A DNA stretch of 64,000 nucleotides from RUG14121 sp964533935. GTDB lineage: Bacteria > Bacillota_I > Bacilli_A > RF39 > UBA660. The position numbers and the translations under genes were made by a program. The stretch spans positions 60,761 to 124,760 of the forward strand of contig CAZHOG010000003.1 in assembly GCA_964533935.1 (NCBI GenBank), read 5' to 3'. This document shows, in pieces, positions 1 to 10,000 of this stretch. The notes below the pieces were generated by a model that searched no databases, was not told the DNA's origin, and was given only the letters and a program-made list of their open reading frames with translations. Numbering within the stretch: position 1 is the first letter of the stretch; each line of letters starts with the position of its first letter.

Positions 1-251
1 CCACAATATCCAATTCCTTCATAAAAAACTATTCTATAAATATGTTTTGCACTTTTATCTTTTAACAATTTCTTTAAATTGTTATTATTAAATCTACTAA
101 TTTTATAGTCTTTTTTTTCAAATAAATGAATATATTTATTCTTATTAAAATAAAAGTTATTTTCAATTTTGACTGCAGTATCCTTTATAAAATTATACCC
201 TTCTGTTCCATTTACGCTTCCAATAATTGAATATGTAAATTTATATTCTAT
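1..251 (-). pseudogene. Remnant or 3' part of an unknown gene, running off the left edge
   Basis: An open minus-strand frame of about 83 codons runs from a TAA at 252-254 to the window edge. It reads as ordinary Lys/Asn/Ile-rich protein (for example GSVNGTEGYNFIKDTAVKI) but has no ATG, GTG or TTG after the stop and no ribosome binding site. A second short frame just upstream (about 254-306) reads LIDVIIAVGYRVNSK before a stop, which suggests a decayed or frameshifted gene. No family was recognised. The rest lies outside the window. Confidence 0.3.
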
Positions 252-306
252 TTAGAATTAACTCTATAACCTACCGCTATTATTACATCAATTAAACTAC
301 AAATTA

Positions 307-813
307 TTATTTATATTCCACTAAAGCAGTAATATCTTTTCTTACTTTATGAAACGGGCTTGGCGGACACAATTTTGATCTATATCCTATTGGAAGTAAA
401 CAAACAGGTATTAAATTTTTAGGTATTTCAAATTCCTCCATTAATATTTTTTTATCAAACATTTCTATCCAAATATTATCTATTCCAATATTTGTTGCTT
501 CTAGCATCATATGTGTTGTGACAATAGTTGCATCCATTTCAAATGTTGAATAATCTTTTTTAGTATATGCATTTTCTTTATCACCACATATCAATAAAAC
601 TGTTTGAGCCCCATATCTGCATCTTGTTGCTTTATCTAGTTTATTTAATCCTATTTCAGATTGTATAATATATATTTTAAATGGTTGTAAATTTTTGGCT
701 GTTGGTGCAATTCTTCCCGCATTTAATATTTTATCTAATTTTTCTTGTTCAATTTTCTTATCACTAAATTTTCTTGTTGCTTTTCGACTTTCGATTACAT
801 TTTCAAAATTCAT
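307..813 (-). CDS. Nitroreductase family protein
   Basis: A 168-residue protein of the FMN-dependent nitroreductase fold, which typically reduces nitro compounds, quinones or flavins with NAD(P)H in the cytosol. The family's flavin-binding start is visible as SRKATRKF (residues 9-16), followed by APTAKNLQPF near 36-45, where the Pro/Asn loop contacts FMN. The C-terminal GYRSKLCPPSPFHKVRKDI matches the usual nitroreductase tail. Length is at the short end of the family. The ATG is preceded by AAGAGGGA, a good ribosome binding site. It stands alone, next to a decayed gene, and the true substrate cannot be told from sequence. Confidence 0.85.
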   Translation of the reverse strand: MNFENVIESRKATRKFSDKKIEQEKLDKILNAGRIAPTAKNLQPFKIYIIQSEIGLNKLDKATRCRYGAQTVLLICGDKENAYTKKDYSTFEMDATIVTTHMMLEATNIGIDNIWIEMFDKKILMEEFEIPKNLIPVCLLPIGYRSKLCPPSPFHKVRKDITALVEYK

Positions 814-976
814 ATTATATTCCCTCTTTCTATTTGTAAATCACACAATTACCTCATAAACCTAGTATGGAAAAACATATTCTCCTCAGACAGCCTATTA
901 TATTTTTTTTGGATTTTTTGAATAAAATAAGTTTTTTTATCTAAAAATTGTTGTTTTCCCCTTATTTTTCAAGGTT

Positions 977-2173
977 TTAGCGCAGTTTCATTACGCATAC
1001 ACATTCAACATGATAAGTATAAGAAAACATATCCAGTAAATTTAATTCTTTTATTTCATATTCTTTTTTCAATTCATTTAAATCTCTAACTAATGTAAGT
1101 GGATCACATGATGTATATAGAATTTTATTTGGTTTATATTCTAAAATTGTATTTAAAGTTTTTTTGTCTAATCCAGCACGAGGAGGATCAACTACAATAA
1201 TATCTAATTTATCTTTTATTTTAGGTAATATATTTGGAACACTTCCTAAATTAAAATATATATTATCTTTATGATTAATTTTAGCATTAAATAAGGCATC
1301 TTTTATTGCATTCTCAACTATTTCTATTCCATATACTTTTTTAGCTTTATTTGCTTCTACAATTGATAAAGTTCCAACTCCACAATATAAATCTGCAACT
1401 ATAGAATCTTTTTTAATATTATTTTCTATTATATTAAATAACTCACTACAAATATAATTATTTACTTGAAAAAAAGCATTATAAGAAACTCTAAACATCA
1501 TATTATTTATTATTTCCATAAAGAAAGGATCATTATGAATAGTTATCCCATTAACAATAATACCTGCAATTTTATTATTTGTTATAATCTCTTCATAATT
1601 AAAATTATCTTCTGTATCTATTATTAATAATAATTCATCATTATAATTAGCTCTTATAGTTATTTTAGCATTATTTAAGCCACTTTTTAATAAATAAGGG
1701 ATTACTTTATTTATACATGATTTAGTTATCATACACTCATTTATTTCAACTAAATCATGAGTATTATTTTGATAGAACCCAATCTTACCATTTTCCATTT
1801 TTAATTCAATTTTATTACGATAATTATATTCATTTTTATTTTCAATAAAATTTATTTTATTATAATTAATATTATTTCTTTCAAATAAATTTTTAATTTT
1901 ATTGATTTTATATTCTTTATTATTTTGATATGACATATTTTGTAAACTACATCCACCACATTCATAAAAATATGGACAAACTGGATCAATTCTATCTAAT
2001 GATTTTTCAATAATATTAATATTTTTTCCTACAAAATAATTTTTTTTATCTTCAATTATTTCTGTTTCTATTAACTCACCAATTAAAGCATTGGGAATAA
2101 ATATTATTTTATTATTTATATATCCAATTCCTTGTCCTTGATTATCATATCTTTCAATTCTTACTTTTTCCAT
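977..2173 (-). CDS. rlmCD: 23S rRNA (uracil-5-)-methyltransferase, RlmCD/TrmA family
   Basis: A 398-residue SAM-dependent RNA uracil-C5 methyltransferase. A TRAM-like beta domain occupies the first ~55 residues. The 4Fe-4S cluster cysteines are in CPYFYECGGC (C66, C72, C75), with a fourth Cys in MITKSC near 150. The SAM motif DLYCGVGTLSI is near 265, the DPPRAGLD motif near 330, and the catalytic Cys is in YTSCDPLTLVRDL near 355. This is the full RumA-type architecture, and in Firmicutes one such enzyme often methylates both U747 and U1939. Which uracils are modified here is inference. It is divergent from the ger operon, with an AAGAGG ribosome binding site before the ATG. Confidence 0.9.
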   Translation of the reverse strand: MEKVRIERYDNQGQGIGYINNKIIFIPNALIGELIETEIIEDKKNYFVGKNINIIEKSLDRIDPVCPYFYECGGCSLQNMSYQNNKEYKINKIKNLFERNNINYNKINFIENKNEYNYRNKIELKMENGKIGFYQNNTHDLVEINECMITKSCINKVIPYLLKSGLNNAKITIRANYNDELLLIIDTEDNFNYEEIITNNKIAGIIVNGITIHNDPFFMEIINNMMFRVSYNAFFQVNNYICSELFNIIENNIKKDSIVADLYCGVGTLSIVEANKAKKVYGIEIVENAIKDALFNAKINHKDNIYFNLGSVPNILPKIKDKLDIIVVDPPRAGLDKKTLNTILEYKPNKILYTSCDPLTLVRDLNELKKEYEIKELNLLDMFSYTYHVECVCVMKLR

Positions 2174-2249
2174 TGCTTACCTCTTTTTAATTATAACATA
2201 ATAAAGTATACCTTACAATTTATGGTAAATAATAAAAATGGTGAAATAA

Positions 2250-3674
2250 ATGGAAAAACTTATACAAAGAATTAAAGAAGAATTTGCTGATACTCCTGAC
2301 ATAGTTTTTAGAAAAATAAGTACAGGTATTAATAAATATCTTTATGTAATATATTTAGAAACTGTTTCAAGTAGTGATAAAATAAATGATTATATATTAA
2401 AAAATCTTACTTTTTTTATTAATAAAAAGAATATAAGAAATTTAAATAAATTATTACCATCTCCTCATGTTATACCAATAACAAAACATGATGAAATAGA
2501 ATACTATTTAACTAATGGTTTTACCATCGTATTATATGAAAGTAATATATATGCTGTAGAAACTAAAGCCGATATAAATAGAAGCATCAGTCCTCCTGAA
2601 GTAGAACAAGCCCTATATGGTCCAAAAGATGCATTTAATGAAAACTATCAAATGGATATAGGACTAATAAAAAGAAGAATTAAAAGCAGCCATTTAAAAA
2701 TAATTGAAAAAAACATAGGTAGAATAAGTAATACAAAAGTTGGTTTATTATATATTGATAATATTGCTGAAGATAAGAATGTAAAAGAAATTAAAAATAT
2801 TTTAAATAAAATAGATGTTGATGCAATTTTAGATTCTGGTCAACTAGCACAATATTTTGTTGAAAACAAAAGTACTTTTCCTACTGTCACTTCAACCGAA
2901 AGACCTGATAAAGTTGCCAAAGGTTTATTAGAAGGAAAAATAGCTTTAGTTGTTGATACATCCCCATACGTTTTATTACTGCCTGCTTTTTTTGGAGATT
3001 TCATAAACCCTATTGTTGATAACTATAATAAAAATATTAAAATAAATTTTTTAAGAATACTTAGAATTTCCTGTTTTTTCTTAACAATATTAGTACCTGC
3101 ATATTATATAGCTGTAATAAATTATAACCAAGAAACATTACCAATAAGCTTACTTATAAACTTTGCAACTCAACGATCCGAAGTGCCCTTTCCTTCTATT
3201 TTTGAGGCATTAATAATGTTATTTATTTGTGAAATGTTACGTGAAAGTGATATAAGATTTCCTAGTTCATATGGAAGTGCAATTTCAATTCTTGGTGCTT
3301 TAATTTTAGGTGAAGCTGCAGTTAGTGCTGGAATCGTGTCCCCAATAATGATTATTATTATTGCCTTTACTTTTATAACAAGTCTTATGTTTGTTGAATT
3401 TGAAATAGTTAATGCAATAAGACATTTTAGATTTATTTTTTTATTACTAGCTTCGTTCTATGGTTTATATGGAATATTTATCGGCATGATTCTTTTCTTA
3501 GTCAAACTATGTAGTGTTAAAACATTACACAATCCATATTTCTACCCTATTGCACCATTCAATAAAAATTATTTTAATAAAATGTTTTTAAAAAGCGATT
3601 CTACAAAAGATATGAAAAGAAGTAATTTATTAGCTAAACAAAATATAACTAAACAAAGGAATGATTTTCTATGA
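2250..3674 (+). CDS. gerKA: Spore germination protein, GerA family (A subunit)
   Basis: A 474-residue GerA-type subunit of a germinant receptor in the inner spore membrane. The N-terminal half is soluble and holds the family signature region NRSISPPEVEQALYGPKDAF (about residues 110-130) and LIKRRIKSSHLKI. Membrane segments follow from about residue 265 onward, including the PAYYIAV and ISILGALILGEAAVSAGIVSP helices typical of GerAA/GerKA. The ATG follows a GGTG-type binding site. It is first in a three-gene operon and its stop overlaps the next start by four bases (ATGA). The gene order A-C-B is that of gerK. The germinant is unknown. Confidence 0.93.
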   Translation: MEKLIQRIKEEFADTPDIVFRKISTGINKYLYVIYLETVSSSDKINDYILKNLTFFINKKNIRNLNKLLPSPHVIPITKHDEIEYYLTNGFTIVLYESNIYAVETKADINRSISPPEVEQALYGPKDAFNENYQMDIGLIKRRIKSSHLKIIEKNIGRISNTKVGLLYIDNIAEDKNVKEIKNILNKIDVDAILDSGQLAQYFVENKSTFPTVTSTERPDKVAKGLLEGKIALVVDTSPYVLLLPAFFGDFINPIVDNYNKNIKINFLRILRISCFFLTILVPAYYIAVINYNQETLPISLLINFATQRSEVPFPSIFEALIMLFICEMLRESDIRFPSSYGSAISILGALILGEAAVSAGIVSPIMIIIIAFTFITSLMFVEFEIVNAIRHFRFIFLLLASFYGLYGIFIGMILFLVKLCSVKTLHNPYFYPIAPFNKNYFNKMFLKSDSTKDMKRSNLLAKQNITKQRNDFL

Positions 3675-4759
3675 AAAAAATTATAGTATTATTAGTTTTA
3701 ATATTTAGTTGTACTGCTTGTTACGATTACAATGAATTAAATGATCTATCACTAGTATCTGGAATAGCTATTGATTATGATGAACAAAATGATAAATTTA
3801 TAACTACTTTTGAAATTTTAAATGACGAAAAAAGCAGTGATAACGGAAGTTCTCAAAGTAAATCGTTTTATGTCAAAGGAAGTGGAAAAACAATAGCGGA
3901 AAGTTTTAATAATTCTGCATTAGAAATTCCTAAAACACCATATTATGCACATTTAAAAGTATTAGTAATATCAGAAAAAATTGCTAAAAATAATTCTAAT
4001 GATATTATTGATTACATTTTAAGATACCCAACTATTTCTAATATTTTTTATTTAGCAATTAGTAAAGAAATTAATGCCCAAGATATTTTAAGATACAAAA
4101 CAGAAGAAGATAAAATAGTTTCTGATGAAATATATAATTTAATAGACAAAAATGAATTAGGTACAAATATATCTATGAAAGTTAAATTTGAAGATTTTAT
4201 TTCTAAATTAAAAAATAAATATGAAGATCCTTATGTTTCAACCATAAGTATCAAAGATGATAATTTAAAATTAGATGGTTTAGCTATTTGGAAAAATAAT
4301 AAAATGACTGATATTTTAAATGATAAAAATAGCCAGACACTCACAATTTTATTAGGAGAAAATAAAAATGCATCTTATCGAATAAAATGTAATGATGAAA
4401 AATACGTAGTTATTAATATTTATAATCAAAAAATAAAAACTGATATTACAGCTAAAAAAGCTAAAATTATTATTAATGCTGAAGCAAGAATTATTGAAAA
4501 CGGGTGTAATTTAAACTTAAAAGATTCTAATACTTATAAAAAATTAAGTGATAAATTTTCTAAAAGTATGAATAAAAATGGATATGAATTAATAGATATA
4601 CTACAAAATAAAAATTCTGATCCATTAAGTATTGCCTATTCTTATTATAAAAAAACTAAAAAAAATCTTGATTATAAAAATTTAAAGTTCGATATTAATT
4701 CAAAAATTAATATAAATAAAAATGGTTTGATTTTTGAGGTGACAAATGATAACAAATAG
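3671..4759 (+). CDS. gerKC: Spore germination lipoprotein, Ger(x)C family
   Basis: A 362-residue GerC-type lipoprotein, the outer-surface subunit of a germinant receptor. The signal peptide ends in a lipobox, FSCTAC, with the lipidated Cys at residue 17. The mature start CYDYNELNDLSLVSGIAID is the classical Ger(x)C beginning (normally CWDxxELxxLxxVxGxxID). The rest is the conserved domain plus a GerC C-terminal domain rich in Lys and Asn. It overlaps gerA upstream by 4 bp and gerB downstream by 14 bp, so the three subunits are translationally coupled. Confidence 0.93.
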   Translation: MKKIIVLLVLIFSCTACYDYNELNDLSLVSGIAIDYDEQNDKFITTFEILNDEKSSDNGSSQSKSFYVKGSGKTIAESFNNSALEIPKTPYYAHLKVLVISEKIAKNNSNDIIDYILRYPTISNIFYLAISKEINAQDILRYKTEEDKIVSDEIYNLIDKNELGTNISMKVKFEDFISKLKNKYEDPYVSTISIKDDNLKLDGLAIWKNNKMTDILNDKNSQTLTILLGENKNASYRIKCNDEKYVVINIYNQKIKTDITAKKAKIIINAEARIIENGCNLNLKDSNTYKKLSDKFSKSMNKNGYELIDILQNKNSDPLSIAYSYYKKTKKNLDYKNLKFDINSKININKNGLIFEVTNDNK

Positions 4760-5771
4760 ACAAAAAAATTTCTTAGTATATTTCTGTACAAGATCATTTT
4801 TTTTAGGAATAGGTTTTTCACTTATTTTCAAAAAATGTAATAATGACTCATGGATTACTTTTATTATTGGAACCATACTTGGAATTGGTTTTTGTAAATT
4901 GTTTAAATATATTTTAGATAAAAAAGGCAAAAAAAAATTATCTGAGTATCTAAATGAACTTGGAATAACTGGTAAAATAGTTAGAATACTCTTAATACTA
5001 TTATCAATAATAATATTAAATGAATTATTATTTGTTTTACAAATATTTGCAAAATCATTTTTCTTAATTAATTCTAAAACTTTCTTTTTAATTATTCCAA
5101 TAGTATATTTAATAGTATTTATTGCATTTAAAGGTTATAATCTTTTGTGCTATATATGTGAATGTTTATTTCCAGTAGCTATAACAATATTTGTGCTTGC
5201 TTTATATGCCCTAATTTTTAAAGTTGACTTAACTAATCTACAACCATACTTTAATACAAATATACTAAATTTCTTTCAAGGAATTATATTTTATTTTTCA
5301 TTATCTACTACTCCATTATTATTATTATTAGACATGGATTTTGAAGATTCAAATATATTAAAAAGTTATATTGGTTCATCATCTACATTAATAATACTTG
5401 CTATTTTACTAAGTGGAATTCTTGGTCAAATACTTGTTAATATTTATAGATTCCCGGAATATATGATTCTAAAAGAAATAAAAATGTTTAACTTTATTGA
5501 AAATATTGAAAATATAGTTTCACTAATTTGGTTAATTGATCTATTTGTAGTGCTTTCCCTATCAGCAACATTTCTAAAAAACATACTACCAAAAAAATAT
5601 AACAATTACTCATTCTTAACAATAATTACATTAGTTGTCATTTCTATTTGCTATATCTTTGGAAATAATTATATTAATGATTTATTCATATATAAATATA
5701 TACCTTATTTTTTATTAATATTAAACATAATAATAATTCTAATATTAACATTAAAAAAGCAAAAAACTTAG
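4746..5771 (+). CDS. gerKB: Spore germination permease, GerB family
   Basis: A 341-residue integral membrane protein of about ten helices, related to amino-acid permeases (GerAB/GerKB family). It is thought to form the germinant-binding and transport part of the receptor. It begins with the usual MITNRQKNFLV, matching the family's (I/S)xxQ start, and has the conserved FPEYMILKEIKMFNFIENIENI region (about residues 236-257), where GerB proteins carry PE..R.E. The start lies inside the end of gerC. A hairpin terminator follows directly. The assignment rests on operon context and topology together. Confidence 0.9.
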   Translation: MITNRQKNFLVYFCTRSFFLGIGFSLIFKKCNNDSWITFIIGTILGIGFCKLFKYILDKKGKKKLSEYLNELGITGKIVRILLILLSIIILNELLFVLQIFAKSFFLINSKTFFLIIPIVYLIVFIAFKGYNLLCYICECLFPVAITIFVLALYALIFKVDLTNLQPYFNTNILNFFQGIIFYFSLSTTPLLLLLDMDFEDSNILKSYIGSSSTLIILAILLSGILGQILVNIYRFPEYMILKEIKMFNFIENIENIVSLIWLIDLFVVLSLSATFLKNILPKKYNNYSFLTIITLVVISICYIFGNNYINDLFIYKYIPYFLLILNIIIILILTLKKQKT

Positions 5772-5796
5772 AATACTTCTAAGCTTTTTATTTTAA
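5767..5796 (+). terminator. Terminator of the ger operon
   Basis: A 7-bp stem CTTAGAA/TTCTAAG with loop TAC, followed by CTTTTTATTTT. It overlaps the gerB stop codon. Confidence 0.75.
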
Positions 5797-6449
5797 ATTA
5801 ATTCAGTAGCTGATATTGTAATAACAGGACGAACTCCAAAGTTATCAGTACGAATGTAATTTTTGATATTAAATGATCCTGAACTACCAACAGACCATAT
5901 AACATTAGGATTATCAGTTGTAGATATTGTCCAATAAGAAGTTGTAAATACAAATGCTAATGCTGAAGAACAACTATAAGATTCTTCAAAACATCCCAAT
6001 GATTCTAATTCTTCTTTTGTTATAAGGCTTGCACTATCTATTGTTGCACCGAATTCTTCTAATTTTGTTTTATATGTGTTTACATATTCTTCAACTATGC
6101 TTCCTGAATAATCACTGTAATTTGTTCCTTTTTGTTCATCTGATGAAAATGCCGTAGTTCCTTTTCTTAAACTTTGGCCAGATATATATCCTAACATTGA
6201 ACTATCTTGTATTCCTGTTGCTTCTTCTCCATATTCTGTCCAATTAGTTCCATCATATGATCCACCAACATATAAATTATATTGTGCTAATGCTTTTATA
6301 TTCGTATCATCATTAGATATTACATAAAAGCTTTCTGTTTTATATGTTATTAAATCACCTACATCTGCATGGCCATTGCCATTTTCATCATTTGTTAATG
6401 TCCATGTAATTGGTTCTTCTATCTTTACTGTATCACTCCTAGTGTTGCA
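5793..6449 (-). pseudogene. C-terminal part of a frameshifted surface protein (GVRPVI-type domain)
   Basis: An open minus-strand frame of 218 codons starting after a TAG at 6450-6452. There is no start codon or ribosome binding site until an internal ATG at 6197. Translation upstream of that ATG is clearly coding: EEPITWTLTNDENGNGHADV (an Asp/Asn-rich, calcium-loop-like stretch), then NLYVGGSYDGTNWTEYG. The C-terminus (LESLGC..., TTSYWTIS, NFGVRPVITIS) belongs to a widespread Firmicutes surface module that I associate with DUF6273-like proteins. It follows the SipW/TasA-like frame at 6425-6931 in the -1 phase, so the two look like halves of one gene joined by a single-base loss or gain. If the internal ATG is used, a 134-residue fragment would be made. 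Confidence 0.6.
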
Positions 6450-6931
6450 CTAAAAGATGCCCCTTGATATGCATTTTGATCATCATCAGAATATTTATAA
6501 GTTATTTTTAATGTATATTCTTTTGTAATACTAGCTGCTATATTTATTGAAGCCATTAAATATTCTTTTCCAGTATTACTAACTGGTAACACTGTTTCCT
6601 CAATCACATTACCAGTTTCATCAGATAATGTATACACTAAATCTTCATTAAACTCATTTGTAATATTTTCTAAATAAATATTATAATCTACTGCTATATT
6701 ACTTGTATTTTCTACTGTAAATGTTTTTGTAAATGAATCTCCTGGAATTATATCAGATACATTTATTTCTTGCCCTCCTGTATAAATTAAAGATAACTCA
6801 TTAGTTTTAATAACTGTTTGAGTATTATTTATCATTCTTACATTTGCACTAAAGTATGCATAAGTAATTCCTATAACAGAAAACACTAATAATAACATAC
6901 CAACTATTATTAAGCTTGTTTTTCTTTTCAT
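6425..6931 (-). CDS. TasA/SipW-type secreted protein, N-terminal part of a frameshifted gene
   Basis: 168 residues from the ATG at 6931, which lies behind GTAGGA. A possible TTG at 6949 is in frame but badly placed. MKRKTSLIIVGMLLLVF...GITYAYFSANV is the membrane-anchor/SipW-type signal sequence seen in TasA-like proteins. The mature part is an Ig-like beta domain (IIPGDSFTKTFTVENTSN), as in camelysin/TasA, suggesting a cell-surface or matrix protein. The frame ends at ...LGVIQ*, while coding sequence continues in the -1 frame (5793-6449). The natural product was probably a two-domain protein of about 385 residues. Confidence 0.7.
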   Translation of the reverse strand: MKRKTSLIIVGMLLLVFSVIGITYAYFSANVRMINNTQTVIKTNELSLIYTGGQEINVSDIIPGDSFTKTFTVENTSNIAVDYNIYLENITNEFNEDLVYTLSDETGNVIEETVLPVSNTGKEYLMASINIAASITKEYTLKITYKYSDDDQNAYQGASFSATLGVIQ

Positions 6932-7025
6932 GATTATTCCTACTTTCAAATTAATTATACTATCTTCATTAAATTATAACAATTATTCCTTTAGTCAAAA
7001 TGTAAATATATTGGCAATAAATCAT

Positions 7026-7055
7026 ATAAAAAACTGGTTAATTTCTTAACCAGTT
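7026..7055 (-). terminator. Terminator of rpoBC
   Basis: Stem ACTGGTTAA/TTAACCAGT with a 4-nt loop, then a T-rich run on the minus strand just after the rpoC stop. Confidence 0.85.
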
Positions 7056-7060
7056 TAATA

Positions 7061-10000
7061 TTAAGCTAATTCTTCTTCTAATTCAGAAGTATCACTATCA
7101 TCTAAGAATTTTTCTTCTAAATATTCTTGAGCATCATCACCCATGAATTCTTTTTGAAGCATCATTTCAATATCACTATATTGTTTAGCACCTGTACCAG
7201 CAGGTATTAATTTACCAATAATAACATTTTCTTTTAATCCTCTTAAATGATCAATCTTTCCTTTAACAGCAGCTTCTGTAAGAACACGTGTTGTTTCTTG
7301 GAATGATGCAGCAGATAAGAATGAATCAGTTTCTAGAGATGCTTTAGTAATACCTAACATAATTGGTCTTCCTTTAGCAGGAACCCCACCTTTTAAGATT
7401 ACTGGTTTATTAGCATCAGTAAATTCTCTTAATGAAACAGATAATCCTTCAACTAATTCTGTATCTCCAGCTTCTAGAATTTGAACTTTATTAATCATTC
7501 TTTGTACTATTACTTCGATATGTTTATCTGAGATATCAACACCTTGTAATTTATATGTACTTTGAATTTCTTTTAAGATATATTCTTGAGCAGTTAATGG
7601 ATCAGTAACAGCTAATAATTCTTTAGGGCTTACAGCACCTTGTGTTAACTTATCACCAGCATTAACTTCATCACCTAATTGAACTCTAATTTTCATGTTG
7701 TAATTTGTAACATGTTCTTTAGCTTCAACATCATTTTCAATAACGATTTTATATTTACCGTTACTTTCTTCGATAGAAGTAATTTTACCACTAATTTCAG
7801 CAATTGTAGCTTTTCCTTTTGGATTTCTAGCTTCAAATAATTCTTCAACTCTTGGAAGACCTTGAGTGATATCGTCTCCACTAGCAACACCACCTGTATG
7901 GAATGTACGCATTGTTAACTGAGTACCAGGTTCACCAATAGATTGGGCAGCCATAATACCAACAGCTTCTCCAGTTTCAACTAAGTTACCAGTAGCTAAG
8001 TTTCTACCATAACATTTTTGACATACTCCATTAGCAGTTTTACATGTTAATACACTTCTGATACTAACTTTCTTAATACCAGCTTTTGAAATTTTAAGAA
8101 CAATTGGTTCTGTAATCATTTCACCTTTATCTAAGATTAATTCTTTAGTTTCAGGATTAATAATTTTTTGTGCTGAGAAACGTCCTAAAATACGTTCAGC
8201 AAGTGGTTCAATAACAGAACCATCTTTATCATTAATTAAATCATATACTTCAACACCGTTTATTGAACCACAGTCATATTCTTTAACGATTATATCTTGT
8301 GCAACATCAACTAAACGTCTTGTTAAGTATCCAGAATCGGCAGTACGTAATGCTGTATCAGCATCTCCTTTTCTAGAACCATGTGTTGATAAGAAAAATT
8401 CAGATACTGTTAATCCTTCAGCAAAGTTTGATATGATTGGAATTTCAACAGTTGAACCATCAGGTTTAGCCATCAATCCACGCATACCAGCAAGTTGTGA
8501 GAAGTTTGAAATAGATCCACGAGCACCAGAGTTCATCATCATGAATACTGGGTTTTCGAAATCTCCACTTGAAATTTCTTCTAACTCTTTTTGAATTTTT
8601 TGGTTTGCTTTTGTCCAAACATCAATTACACTATTATATCTTTCTTCTTCAGTTATTAAACCACGTTTGAATTGTTTATTAATTTTTTCAACCATTTCAT
8701 GTCCTTGCTCAATAACAGCATGTTTTGTTTTAGAAGGAACGATATCTGAAGCAGATACTGTAATACCAGCAACTGTAGAATATTTGAATCCTAAATCTTT
8801 TAATTTATCAAGCATTACTGAAGTTTCAGTAGTTTTATATCTTTTAAATACTTGAGCAATTATTTGACCTAAAGTCTTTTTAACAAATGGTTTTCCTAAA
8901 GGCATTTCTTTAATAGCTTCAGGAATATTAGTACCCATTTCTAAGAAATATTTACTTGGAGTTATTCCTTCGATATTTTCTTTGCTTCCTTCATTAATAT
9001 AAGGGAAACTATCTGGTAAAATTTCATTAAATATAACTTTACCTGCTGTAGTAACTAAATATTTATTTCTTTGTTCTTCAGTAAATATTTTATGTTTAAA
9101 TGAATTAACTGGAATAGCAATTCTTGTATGAAGTGTTATTTCATGTCTTTGATAAGACATCAATACTTCATTAGTATTTTTATAAACTTTACCTTCATTT
9201 TCTTCATCAGCTTTTTCAATTGTTAAATAGCAGTTTCCTAAAACCATATCTTGTGATGGAGTAACAATTGGTTTTCCATCTTTAGGGTTTAAGATATTAT
9301 TAGCACCTAACATAAGAATTCTAGCTTCTGCTTTTGCTTCTTCTGATAAAGGTACGTGAACAGCCATTTGGTCACCATCAAAATCGGCATTAAATGCAGC
9401 ACATACTAATGGGTGTAATCTAATAGCTTTTCCACCAACTAATTTTGGTTCAAATGCTTGAATACCAAGTCTATGTAATGTTGGTGCACGGTTTAACATA
9501 ACTGGATGTTCTGTTATTGCATCCTCAACAACATCCCATACACATTCATCTCTATTTTCGATTAATTTTTTAGCACCTTTAATATTATGAGCTAAACCTC
9601 TTTCAACGAGTCCATGAATAACATGTGGTTTAAATAATTCAAGTGCCATTTCTTTTGGAATACCACATTGATACATCTTTAAGTTTGGTCCAACAACGAT
9701 AACTGAACGTCCAGAATAATCAACACGTTTTCCTAATAAGTTTTGACGGAAACGTCCTTGTTTCCCTTTTAACATACTAGATAAAGATTTTAAAGGTCTA
9801 TTTCCAGCAGCTGTAACACTTCTTCCACGACGTCCATTATCAAATAATGAATCAACAGCTTCTTGAAGCATACGTTTTTCATTTTGAACAATAATGCTTG
9901 GAGCACCAAGTTCTAATAATTTTTTAAGACGATTATTACGGTTAATAATTCTTCTATATAAATCATTTAAATCAGATGTAGCAAAACGTCCACCATCTAA

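Noticed and set aside
814..976. Gap between the nitroreductase and rlmCD genes as a site for an RNA gene
   Set aside because: AT-rich, with only a weak CCTT/AAGG pairing; no tRNA-like or riboswitch-like structure seen.
2174..2249. Quasi-palindrome TACCTTACAATTTATGGTA between rlmCD and gerA as an operator or SigG promoter
   Set aside because: Symmetry is imperfect and no convincing forespore sigma boxes can be placed at the right spacing.
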